Assembly: GCA_030737875.1 (NCBI GenBank)
Contig: CM060911.1
Span: 92,834,599 to 92,898,598 of the forward strand
Source: Allium sativum
Lineage: Eukaryota; Streptophyta; Magnoliopsida; Asparagales; Amaryllidaceae
DNA length: 64,000 nt
Direction: 5' to 3'
Notes under the pieces: generated by a model
Database searches by the model: none
The model's input: the letters and a program-made list of their open reading frames with translations, nothing else
What the model was told of the DNA's origin: nothing
Part shown: positions 50,846-63,340 of the stretch, piece after piece
How the letters are laid out: each line of letters starts with the position of its first letter
Position numbering within the stretch: position 1 is the stretch's first letter
Position numbers and translations under genes: made by a program

Positions 50846-52226
50846 AATTCTGTTCTATTAATTTCTGAACCGAGACTTGGTATAGTGATATGCCCAAATT
50901 TTGTTTTAACTTTAACGATTCTTTCGGCACATCTAACCTTGGCCTTATATTTTGTCAACCAATCTAACCCCAGTATAATATCAAATTCGGAAAGGTGCAT
51001 GATGATCAAATCAAAAAAGAACTTGTAGCAAGAATAAGAGACAGGCACCCTACAATACGAACTGAGAGCGACGGAGCCTCCTATCGGGTTTTGAACTTTA
51101 ATTGGTTCCTTTAGACTTGTTACTTTTAACTTTAACTTACTAACAGTATTAATAGAAATGAAGCTACGTGATGCACCAGTATCAAAAAGTACAGAAACAG
51201 GAATATTTTTAATGGTAAGGGTACCTCCCAAGACGTCGGGTTTACCTAATCCATCGGTGGTAGCTGGCGGGGTCTCCCCGCCATACACATGAGCCACTTG
51301 TGCATTCTGCTTCAGAGGACAGTTCCTGCTATAGTGCCCCTTCTTATGGCAGTTGTAGCATTCGGCTGAACTGTGGTCTGGATTTGCCTTTGGTTTCTTC
51401 GGGGCTTTGCACACATTAGAAAAATGTCATGGCTTCCCGCAGTTGTAGCAATTCCCTTTCGGTATCTTTCCAGGTTTCTGAGTAGTGGCCGCTATAATGC
51501 TAGACTCTGGCTGATCTGCTGAAGCCTTGCTCTTATTTCCAGCTTGGCTTTTGGCGCGGTCTTGGTTGGCGTGTCTTTCATCCATATCTTCATAATTGCA
51601 AGCCATTTCTACCAATTCTGAGAAGGAGAGTTTGATGTTGCTCATGGCTCTGTCATGGTACTTGCGCTTTAGCCCAAATATAAACCTCTTGTTCTTAGCT
51701 TTGTTAGTCATAATAAGCTCTGGAGCATAGCGCGACAACTGAGTGAATTTATTGAGGTAATCCTAGATAGAGAGATCTCCTTGCTAGAGATTAGCAAACT
51801 GCTCTCGCATCCTGTCTAAGGCCTGCTCAGGTACAAACTTCTCGTTGAACATGGTCTTGAATTGCTCCCAGGTCCTGACAGTACCTGCTGCATCTTCTGA
51901 GGTGATGGCATCCCACCACAACTCTGCTTCCTCCTGTAAGAGCCAGATACCTAGTCGTGCTTTGTTGTTGGTCCCCAAACCCATGCCTTTAAAAATCTTT
52001 TCGCAGGTCTTCAACCACGCAATAGCCTCTGTCACTGTGCTAAGGCCAGAAAAGGGTTTTCCCCCCAGGTTCCTATACCTCTTCGCTACTCTGTCTAGCT
52101 CAAAGTCCTGGGGTGCTGGTGGCTGAATAATAGGGCCCTCCACAACTACGGGGATATTCCCCGTCCTCCTGCTACTCCTGCTCGGCCTCCACGGCCTCCT
52201 CTAGCTGCTGCTGCTCGTGTAGCCAT
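50846..52226 (-). pseudogene. gag: Element A gag and protease, broken
   Basis: The start is taken at 52226 (MATRAAAARGGRGG), about 245 bp after the primer-binding site. A frameshift near 52150 leads to the gag domain (WLKTCEKIFKGMGL, EAELWWDAI, WEQFKTMFNEKFVP). Two in-frame TAG codons follow near 51740-51785, then SRYAPELI and SFSELVEMACNYEDMD. Zinc knuckles follow: CYNCGKP, a TGA, then CYNCHKKGHYSRNC. The aspartic protease has VLFDTGASRSFIS and DIILGLDWL. The frame ends at the D insertion after RTEFW and resumes in pol at 36510 in the same phase, so gag-pol was a single ORF. Gag forms the particle and binds RNA; protease matures the polyprotein. It is non-functional now. Confidence 0.9.
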
Positions 52227-52472
52227 CAGAGAGAGTACTGTATAAGCAAGAAAAGAGTCAAGCTCACAGATTTGATAATTTCCATATATGATAAAGTAGG
52301 GGAACATAAGGAAAGGTACTGATGTACTGGTCAAATTGTTTTGCTAATCTGCTTAGCTCATTCTAGGACATTGCTAATCCTATCTCTAATGAGCTACCCG
52401 CCTTAGAACACTACTGATTCTATTCTGACGAGGTGTTTAATGTGTTAGATCCCTGAACTAAGGTTAACCAAA

Positions 52473-52484
52473 GCTCTGATACCA
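52473..52484 (-). promoter_or_regulatory. Primer-binding site of element A
   Basis: On the minus strand TGGTATCAGAGC, the initiator-Met tRNA site, two bases from the 5' LTR that starts at 52487. Confidence 0.95.
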
Positions 52485-52486
52485 AC

Positions 52487-55400
52487 TGTGACGATCCCAA
52501 AATCCAAGGTGCGGTATTAAGGAAAATCATTGGAATATAACACAACAATCATCATAACAGAGTACAGATAATAGCAAAACAATAAATAGAATAATTTTTA
52601 CATGGATATGACAGCGGAATCACAACATGTAACAACATCAGAATAGCACAGCGTAGGATATAACTTAGTAAATAAAAGGGAAGTGATCAGTCATCATCGC
52701 CAGAGGCGGAATATATACATGCAGTGAGACATAATAAGGGTATCAGTCTACATCGCCGAAGGCGGTACATATACATACGATAATAAGTACTGAAAGTAAA
52801 GCAGTCTGCATCGCCAGTGGCGGAATCATAATATAAGTACAATAATGACGGAAAATGTCAAAGTCACCTCTGTGAAGTCAGCCTTGCCATGAGCCAAAAT
52901 GCACTCTATGAAACAGCGCAGAGCCAAAAACAACCTGTCACCTGTGAACTAGGCTGCCCATGTGGAAATAAGGGCACCCGCGTTTGCAAAGTGAAACAAA
53001 CCACGAGTCAGTCATAGGGACTGGTATGAGCAATCTATTTAGCAGTTTAAACAAGAGTAATAAGCAAATCATAGGACCACGCCACTTTCGCGGAACGGGT
53101 TTACTCCAGTGATTGCTGGTGCATTTAAAATCAAGTAAATTCTTTAAAACAACGCAATGCTTTTTTTAAAAAAATGAAGCCATTATAAGACTCAAGTCCC
53201 ATCATACAATGCAACACAAGCAAGAGGATAGAGTTTTACCTTATAATTGCCAAATATGCTTAATACGTGTAAAGCAAAATCATTTGATATTATTACTAGT
53301 GCATATATGTTTCAAAAGCGAATAGCATCATAAATATCAATCATAGACGGCAAAGCTACCATATACTATGTCGCCATAATAGTTCTACAATCGAATCCGT
53401 TATTTCGTATTGGGAATTGGATTTCCATCATGAGTCGAGGCAAGGGGCAAGCTCCTCTCCGCTTCGAGATATCCTAGCAAATGCCTCAGGACTGCACACT
53501 CTGGGTAACCCTGGATCTTCAGGACCGGTCCTCTCTTACGTTTGAGGATTGGCAATTCCTGAACACACGTTTCCCGGTCCTTACAGACTTATAATCGAGG
53601 CGCCTCGCATTCCAACAACCACATAGGTGAAAAATAGATATAAATGTCAGGGCTGGTAAGTGACTGACACCACCATAGCTAGAAAGAAACGTCGTACTCT
53701 CCCTGAAGTCCTTATCCTGTTTTTAACTCATACCGGGGTGTGAGGCTCGCGAATCCACGCTATACACAAAGCCAGGCCACGTAGACCGTGCTTTGATCAT
53801 CAACCACAAGACTTTGCTTTGCAACAGAAGCCTTGATCATAGCATCTTGGCATGCCACATAGGCAGTCCACTCCATACGACTGATTTCTATCGATATATA
53901 ACCTCTGAGCTCGTACGTCTCAGAGAAGGGCGTTAAGCAAAAGAATAAATTCTCCACCGCCAAACAGATATATATTGAACAGAGATCAATCAGTATAGAA
54001 CAAAATCCAATGTCAGACACACAGTCCATTTACAAGTCCGTTCTGGGTCTGAACGAAACCGGAGGCGTCAAATTCCTCGTATATCCGTCCAATCAACGCA
54101 TACGTTCAGACGGCTACTACTTCCGTTCCTTCACGGTAGCTACTCCAGTCAGGAACCTCAGCAGCGCTCATCCAACCGATACGAAGATCGTCGGTCTTGA
54201 ATTGTCTTTGTATTTTCCAATTCGAATCGCTCGATAAATAATTTGAAATGAGGGTTAGCTCGGCCTTTTCAAATAATTCACGTAATTATAATTTAAATCA
54301 ATTCTTTCCATGGTTATATTATTCGACATCCATATTTCAGTTCTTTAGTGTTATTTTTGTGTCAAACACATACAACCATCAAATATCAAACAGATCAAGC
54401 CAAATTGGTTTATTTCCAATCTATGATGCTTATAATATTTTATAACGATTTTTCGCCATTTTTATTTATTTAAAAATGGCCATATTTAATTAAACGACGT
54501 TTCAGGTCATGCCGTGGCACTGGCGCTGTTTTTCCTCTAATTTGTTTTACACATATCGGAAAATCTAACCGTTGGATTTCTACAAAGTCTATATCAGTGG
54601 GAAGGTATTCCCAAAGCGAACGCAACGGTTCCAGTTTCATGAAAATCCGACGGTCGGATCTTCCACACTAGTCATTTGAAGTTACGGTTTCAAAATTCGA
54701 ACTACAGCGTCGTTATTCGATTTAATTTAATTATATTTATAATTATATATAAATATAAACGATTCTGGTGTTGTTTTTCTTCAGATTTGAATTAAACATT
54801 CCGGACAATCCAACCGTTGGATTTTTACAAGGTTGGTGCCGTTGGAAAGATATTTCCAAGGCGAACCCAACGGTTGCGGTTTCGGGAAAATCTGATGGTC
54901 GGATTTCTAGTACTAATCGTTTCAAATTTCGATTCCAAAACACGAACTGCACGGCTTCGATTCCCTTTCTATTTTATTTATATTTATATATATAAATATA
55001 GTTCATTCATTTATTTCAAATTCGTTTTCACTTCAAATATTTTACTAACGCCTTAATATTTCGAAAAATTTCGCCATAACCTCCTTTATACGGGAAGGGG
55101 TTAGGAAATTTATTGGGTCGTGTTAGGTACCCAATAAATCCTAAAAAGCATCCACATATTTATAGTGATATATTCTGGTGTTTACGGGGGAGCGTGTATA
55201 GATAATAACTCCAGAGAATAAATTCTCGTCACCCCGTTCCGTGTGGAAATAAACAGTCCATGTGTCGTATCTAATAATTAGAGAGACGTGATTATTGTCA
55301 ACTCCAGACCCGTGTGGGGTTTTTATTAATTTGGCAATTTATCGTTATATTTTATATAGTCTATATCGGTCATCAGTTCAACCTGTAGTATATAATCATC

Positions 55401-58384
55401 GTCATACAAGCCTCTCGCTCGTATGGTAAATCTTCCACCTCATCACACAATCTCCAATTGCTTATGTGGAATATGATGAAGTATGTCTATCGTCAAGAAG
55501 TATGCCATGTAGTGTAGTTCAAAATTTTTTGTTACTATCCTATGGCGATGTTAATTATTTCACACAGAATAACCAGCACTCCGCATCCAATGGCATTCAC
55601 AGGAGTTGATATAAAAATAAAATTGCGCAGCCAACTCATCAAGGCTTACATATTTGTCGGGCACGCAAATAATTTCTTTACTCTACAGCTAATCCATTTT
55701 CCCTGTTCAACACATGTATATATATGCAGAACAAAGCTAATAATAATATTTCTAGCAAACTATTATTTATTTCGACACGTGTGTATTTTTATCAAAGCGT
55801 ATATATGATAAAAGAAATATTTTTATCACCAAAAATATTTATTCAACACGTGAATGTTTTTTAACACTTCATATTCACAATAAAGATGTAGATTTTATTG
55901 TCTATTCATTTTATTTTAAAATACGATAACATTCAACACATGAATTTCAACTCGACGAACGAATCTCAATTCAACACATGAATATTTTCTATAGTTTGTA
56001 TATATATAAAAATGTGACTTTTATCGCTAAAGCTATTTGTTTAAATACAAATAATATTCAATACATGAATTTCGATTCAACGAATGAATTTCAACTCAAC
56101 ACATGAATATTCTCTATAATTCTTATATATATATATATAAATGTGATTTTTATCGCTAAAGCTATTTGTTTAAATTCAAATAATATTCAACACATGAATT
56201 TCGATTCAACGAATGAATTTCAACTCAACACATGAATATTCTCTATAGTTCGTATATATATATAAATGTGATTTTTATCGCTAAAACTATTTGTTTAAAA
56301 TTCAAATAATATTCAACACATGAATTTCGATTCAACGAATGAATTTCAACTCAACACATGAATATTAGTTTCAACAAAGGTAATTTATTTCAACGAATGA
56401 AAATTATTCTAACACATGAATATTTCAGAAAATTTCGGCAGCATAACAGCAGGGTAGTTAAAACCGGGACTGTCCCTAGTACGGCTCCTCGCTCTACCTT
56501 AAAACCTAGCGGTTTTTGACAATGGGGATCTTGCATCTAGTTCGCACGCAGGCGACATGTTTTATTCTCAATTCCACAATCCTATTCTAATTTGTTTCAA
56601 CCACAAGAGGGTATTTTTCAACCACAAAGGTATTTTTCAACCACAAAGGTATTTTTCAACCACAATATTAACCACAAACAATTATTTCCAACCATTCGTC
56701 ATACCATATAATATCACGCCAATCACAAGCAATAAATATCGCCCATGGTCTGTGGACGAGGGGAGTATATATATATGTATATATATATATATATTATTTC
56801 TATAATTCACTTGCATTTCATCACAATTCAAAGCATATATGTTTCATACAACGCTTGTATAATTTATACATCGCTAATATAACTTATACAACACATGTAC
56901 ATGAGGTATACAATGCGTATATAATTTACACTTCGCTTATATAATTTATACAACGCGATTCCATTCACACAATTTAGTTTAGATTCCTCACATTGGTTTT
57001 TGCAGTGCTAAAAATCGTAGAAAGATCAGAAAAATCCGCGGCTTCTGCTAGATGGTAGAGAGCCTACTTGCGGTCACGGTATCTCCTATTTCATCAAATT
57101 TCGTTAACGAACAAAAAAGATACTATTTTTCAAAGTTTTGCAACACTTAAAAGTGTTATTTTCAATTCAGAATAATAAAGGTCGAACCTTTATACTTCGT
57201 TTAGAACTAGGTTTGGGATTTTCGCGAAAACGGTGGCACGTGGGGACGATCGGGGGTGATGACGTGGAAGGGGATGGCGAGGGCTTCACGGCGCTGGTGG
57301 TTTGAGGGGGTGCGGTGGCAGATCGGAGCGGCGGCGGCGCTGGGAAGTCAATGACTTCCTGGCTTCGATTTAGGCGGAGGAGGTGATGGTGGAGGTCGTG
57401 TCGGGGTCGGATGTGAAGAGGGGGCGAAGGCGAGTCGAGTGGTGGTGGTGGCGTCGGCTGTAGGTGGCGGTGGCGGCCGGAATAGGGGAGGGAAGGTTTG
57501 AAGGACGTGAATCATCGATGGGAGCGTGGCGGCTAGGGTTTTCCGTGGTTTTTTTTTGAAAGAAAAAATCCTATTGGCCGAGGATTTATAGGAAATTTTA
57601 AATAGTGTTTTTACAAACGAACTCGAAATCAAACCCAACGACTATCGCCCCTAGCTAAATACCCCCATTCCGGACACAATGGGATATGTTTTGTTAGCCA
57701 TTTCAACTGTTATAGTCAGTTATTTTTTAAATTAAAATATAAAACATTTAATATTTAATTTGAACGTACATTTCAATTTGCCAGGGCCACAAACTGAATC
57801 GAAAAATTCCAGAAAAATAAATCTAGCTTTGTTTTGATGATACGGTCCCAACAAAACTAGTTTCGTCGAATTCTGAGCTCATTTGAAAAATGGCCATTTT
57901 TAGGTCGACCCATTTTAACAAAAATTGACCAATCACATTTTCTTTTGCCCCGCTCACATACTAGCTTCAAAAATTATGAAATTTGAAACCTTACAATAGT
58001 TTGACATCCCGGACCCAACAAAAGTGGTTTCTTCGAATTCCGAGGTCATATGCAAAATATCTATTTCCAAGGGCTATATATGCTATATAGCGACCTTTCT
58101 GAAAATTCATTTGGCCATAACTTTTGAGTCCCGCTATGAAACTTCAATTTTTCAGATTCGTTAGAAAGGTATTCATAAACAGATTTAAATATTTCCAGTT
58201 TCGCTAAAATCCGTTATATTTTCCACCAGGTACAGTCAGACAAAGTTTGTATTCAAAATTTCAAACTACCTTACTATACCCAATTATTTATTTTATTGAA
58301 ATATGTTATTTCAATTATTCAAATTCTTTGGTAATAACCAATTTTAAAAATTTTAAATTGGATCACATTTTCCGGGTTATTACA
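52487..58384 (-). mobile_element. Element A, 5' LTR (5.9 kb)
   Basis: 5,898 bp, the second copy of 27659-33559, from TGTGACGATCCC to TTATTACA and followed by ATAGA. Divergence from the 3' LTR is patchy: several changes in the first 130 bases but almost none across 56401-56540. It includes the hairpin trio (52695-52825), the ~122-bp tandem array (about 55920-56395), an AT run (56766-56794) and the GC-rich leader (57222-57545). Confidence 0.9.
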
Positions 58385-58389
58385 ATAGA

Positions 58390-59485
58390 TGTGTTTGTTA
58401 TATAGGGTAGGCACATGGCTTTTCTATTTTCTTGTACAGACATCCACACAGAAAAATTCAAACATTTTATTTGTGAGTCGAACGTCCAAAACTCCGTAGA
58501 AAACAAGTTGAACCCGCATACATCGGGAGAAAAATGGATGATTAAGGTTGCTTTAACTCAATTACATAACAATACTACAAATGTTGATTGGTGCGTACAT
58601 TCATGTATAGGGTAGTGCACGAAACTAAGTGTTGTTTGAATAGGTATAGATGGGAATAATTTGGAGTAACTATGAGGGTGTATTTTGTTTTAATGTTCAT
58701 TCATTAGCAGGAAAAATGATACATTAGTATTTTAAAATGTTAATAGTCAAGTTTATAAGCTATGATGGTATGTTAACGTTGTAAAGATCATTAGTATGAC
58801 ATTGGCGTGTTTATGTATAAATCTTAAAAGTATAGTACACCTCGTCACATAAAACTCCGTTCACTTGCGGACTGCTATGGACAAAATTAAAAGTACGATT
58901 ATGTCGAGTGATGTGTCATGATTAGAAAAGTATAACAAAATAGACAAATTAGCTTATTTTGTGACAGCCAAAATGTCTGATATAGGGTGTAAAATACTTT
59001 AAATAAAAAGCTGCTTATTTTACGAATTAAAAATTACAGTAAAATTCTAAAAAATAAATTATAACTACATCTCAAAAATCTTGTCCAATTCGAAATTAAT
59101 ATTTATTTATATTAAATAAATTGTTATGGTCTATAAATGATTCCATAACGACTATTTCAAAATTTGAATTGGACGTATCTTACATTCAATACGATGAAAT
59201 CTTGATTTTTCTCCTTCATTAGAAAACTATTGTCCAACAGATTCAAACGTATCTTGTTTCATAGAAATTTGACTTATATCGGATCTTGTATGTTTAATTA
59301 AAGTTCCAATCGTAACTTCGAACTCCCGCGTCATTTCGAGCTCCTTTTAATTATATTATAAATATATACATACGAACTCCATTTTATAAAATAAAATCGA
59401 TATAAAATCCATTATATTATAATATAATATATAAAGCAAATTTAAATATTCCAATTCAAATGGCAGAAAAATCTGGGACGTTACA
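58390..59485 (-). mobile_element. Element B, 3' LTR, right segment
   Basis: Resumption of the B LTR after element A and its ATAGA duplication; joined to 27658 it completes a 7.06-kb LTR. It ends ...GGGACGTTACA at 59485 next to a polypurine tract. Positions 58840-59485 align with the end of the C LTR (17870-18858) but lack the SINE. Confidence 0.8.
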
Positions 59486-60674
59486 TTCTTCCCCCCTTAA
59501 AAGAATTTCGTCCCTGAAATTACACGGTAAGAAAAATACTCCGAACCCAATTATTTAAAATAAATATTTTTGAATTATCATCAAAATAAATTTATTCTCT
59601 ATAAAATTTTCGAAAATTTTCGCCAGAATCTCCTAAGCATGGTTCGATCGGTGCGACTACAACTGCCACTCCGGGCTCTTCCTTAAAAAGAAAACTAAAA
59701 GCCAAATGGCCGTCCCACTCAGGGGTATAAAATCAACCACCCAATCAATATATTAAGGTTTACCTATTTGTCGAGCAACTCAATATCAATTTCGAAGCAA
59801 ACCAAGTAACTGCTCTTCACCTTTCAATCTATACTTGAAATCTGTGTAACCAAATCAAATCCATAGCCTTCTGGAATCTATACTTATCTCAATTTATAAT
59901 GCAAGTAACAACCCAAGGTTATTTCATTCAACAACTTTATTGACTTGTTTGATGAATTTCATCCAACCAATCCAATATCAAAATAACAAACAACCAAATC
60001 ATTCGAATTATATTACACATTTACTCTTACTATTCTGCATTCACTTTGTTTTAACATACATTAATATCAATCATCTGATATTCAATTGATTTCCATTATT
60101 ATCCATTCGATTTCCAAATTCCAAATTTATATTATTTCATTCCATTTGAATTCCATCTTAAATTAATTCAATTAACTAGGTTAAGTTTCATTTCCAAATC
60201 CGATTTCATTCCCAATTCATTATACTAGGATTTATCTCCTTGCTTCCAATTCATAAAATTAAATCATTGGCGATTTTTAATATAGTAAACTAACATTCAA
60301 TAAATCAAACCATACACAACAGAATCAAATCACCTCGTATTTAACTTAGTTTAAGTTGAATTCTGATTTATTTAATTCAATATTAAATTTCATATTCAAA
60401 AATTCTTCTGGTTATAATAAACAATCCCCAATCTTAATTGAATCCCATAATCAAATTGAACACTAATTCAAATCAGTACAAATAATATTATAAGAAAATT
60501 AAAATTTTCATTCTTTATAAAATATCTTTAAAATAAAATTTGTACCAAACTGAAAATACGCGCTCTCGTATATATATATATATTCAAACTCAATCTTGGG
60601 TATTACTAACCCAATCTCTATTGGGTTATGCCACAGAGCCAAGGTTATCACTAGACCATTGCTCTGATACCAAC
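59486..60674 (-). mobile_element. Element B, non-coding internal domain (1.19 kb)
   Basis: Starts after the LTR with TTCTTCCCCCCTTAAAAG (polypurine tract on the minus strand) and ends at the primer-binding site GCTCTGATACCA (60661-60672). It contains TTTACCTATTTGTCGAGCA near 59759, the block shared with C and D. There is no gag/pol and no long ORF, so B is non-autonomous. Confidence 0.8.
60661..60672 (-). promoter_or_regulatory. Primer-binding site of element B
   Basis: On the minus strand TGGTATCAGAGC, matching initiator-Met tRNA, two bases from the 5' LTR at 60675. Confidence 0.95.
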
Positions 60675-63340
60675 TGTAGCGACACAGGAATTTTGACACT
60701 TGGATCTAGACACCAACACATCCTGTATCCAAACTCAAGTATCAAAAACCCAGAAAACTAATGGAAAGAAGATAGAGGGTGAGAAAAGAAAGAAAGAACT
60801 ATTAGAACAGAAGAAGAAGATCAGAGTCTCACAGCGAAATGGAAAAAATATAATAGTCAATAATACTTTATGCAAAAATATGATTACACATCAGAGCATA
60901 CATTTATATTAATACAACACACAGCGAAAATAAACTAGTACCAGTAAATATATGGAATACGTCTCAATTTCAACTCCTTTTCTGGAACTCCAAGCGAAAT
61001 CTAGCCTGGAAATATACTCGGCCTGACCTGAGCACATTTGAAGCCAAGCAAAATTCACCCGGATTAGTCTGGAATGCTTTCAGTGATGGCAAACAACTTG
61101 CTTAATTTTGAAATTCCTTTTTGAAAGAAAAGGATAATAGTAAGACCAGTCCACACATAAATATGAATGGGTTTTACCTTACTATAACCCAAAGCATTTT
61201 GAAATCAATATCTTATTCTGATATAATAATAGGGTCTAAGTACAAGTAAACAGAATCTAGCAGAACGCTTGCATCTCACGCCCTACAAGTATACAATCAA
61301 AACCGCGGGAGCTTAATGGAGATTGGATTCCAACTATGACAAGGTATGGAACTACCTGCCGATAGTGTATTGCTAGAGAGGAATACACTGGGTTCAACAA
61401 GAACATCTTGCAACCTGACCCACATATGACCGACCACTCATTTCTCTTGAGTGTATCGAATATATTGTCACCGTACGGCTGTGCAGCAACTGTTTCCCGG
61501 GAGATACAGAAATGAAAAGAAGTAACAAATATGAATATTATCTAGATGGTGACAATACACCCTAATAGGTGTGACCCACATAGCCATGCTGCCTGCCCGA
61601 TTTTTTGTCATTTCCCAGTTGATGAGGGTTGAGGTTTAAAATCTTCTTTTCGGAACATCTGGCAAACTTTTACGTTGAATGCTGCATCGTCAGATCCTCT
61701 AGAAATAACTAATTTATTTCCAAAAAATACTTTAGTTGTTAAGCTAAAGAAGTTTCCCTTCTATGCCACCAACTTGGTACGTTTGAAGAAAATAATGTAC
61801 ACGTCCCCCTTTGGAAATAGTCTGTCAGACATTCGTCCATACAAGTCATCCAAGAACAGGATGAACCGAAGGCACCCTCCTACCACATCATAGGAATCAC
61901 CCTATAGATCAGTAGCGAGCAGTCTTTGCAATCCGTATATTTCAATCACGTCAAAATCACTGTCAAATATAGATCTCTAGGGATCAACTAGAGAAATTCA
62001 ACAATAATTCCTCCGCTCATGAATATTTACAGTCTTCAATTGCTCCATCTTGATCAACATCTTCCACGTTTTCGTATTCATTGGTCGGAATGATTTTCGA
62101 ATATAATTTCGATCCCGGTCTTTCCGTACCAATAAAGTTGGGCTAGATTTTGATAGTCGATTATTTAACTATCAAAATAAACAATCATAAAAATGAAACA
62201 GATCAATTGGTTTATTACCCAGCATCACTTGGCCATTTAAAATAATATATCATTCCTAATATATTAATATCCTTAAATCATTTTATTTATATACTTGGAA
62301 AATTTTCTTAAAACCACATCCAATTTCTCGTTAACTACCATTTCAAAACATTTGTTATAACATTACTTATTATCTATAATTTGGAAATCGATTCAACTTA
62401 TCAGTGTAAAACAATCATTACGAATCTCATTTTGTTTCCGTTATTTGAACAGAATAATCGTCGCTTATCATTTTAAAATGAACTCATTCTAAATCACATT
62501 TCTTACCTTTGAAAATGTCGTTATATTCTCACCAATCTCCTCTTATATATTTCTATTATGGAAATAACATTTCACATCGTCAAGCCCCTTTTATTTCCTT
62601 TTTATATTTGAAATCCCATCATATATATTCCCATCATTTTCCAACAACGTTACATTATTATTTCTCAAAATAAATTTACTTCCAACATCTCCCCCATTAC
62701 AACTAATATCATCCTTCGATAATCCTGAAGTTGTTCAAGTTGGGGTATTTTAATTACCTCTGAGACCTTGATCAACAACGTTCTTATCTTAAGATAAATA
62801 TCAGTTGCAATACAAAAGCCGATGTTCATTCCCAATATCAAATCAAATCCCATTATAGTTATACTTTAATGAAATCTCATCTCTTATTAATATATCGAAT
62901 TTATATCGCATCTTTTTTAACTCTACTCGTCTCACCCCTGTTGTTTCAAACTTGAGTTTCCATTTCTACTTCCCATTTCATATCCCATTTTATTCCTAAT
63001 AGTAAATCAGTAAGAAACTAATTTCCTAAATATCAACCCCAAAGGCCGAAACAAACATCAAATAAATATTCAGAAAATCGGTTATCTCAACTGATCCCCA
63101 GTTAAGTTCAAATTAACATTCTTTAATTCCAAATCCTGGCTTTTTCTTTATTCAAATGTCATTTCTAATAACTTGTTTCAATAATATATATTCAATAGAA
63201 ATTCAGGTTTTATAACTTCACAAAATATTGGATTTCATATAATCCAATTAAATATAATTCAAAGATAATTAATAAAACTTTGGTTTAATAATAATAATTA
63301 TTATTATACCTCAAATCGCCTAAGTATTCATTTACCATAA
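60675..63340 (-). mobile_element. Element B, 5' LTR (interrupted by F)
   Basis: Starts TGTAGCGACACAGG and aligns with 21699 onward in register to 63340, where the matching position in the other copy is about 24343. The last bases are CATAA, the likely target duplication of element F. It is non-coding. The rest of the LTR should lie beyond F, outside the window. Confidence 0.85.

Noticed and set aside
52473..52484. Possible tRNA gene remnants near the GGTATCAGAGC strings
   Set aside because: Only the 12-base complement of a tRNA 3' end is present next to an LTR, which is the primer-binding-site pattern.
57348..57638. Pro-rich 96-residue frame in the GC-rich part of the A 5' LTR
   Set aside because: The frame is broken in the 3' LTR copy; low-complexity composition explains it.
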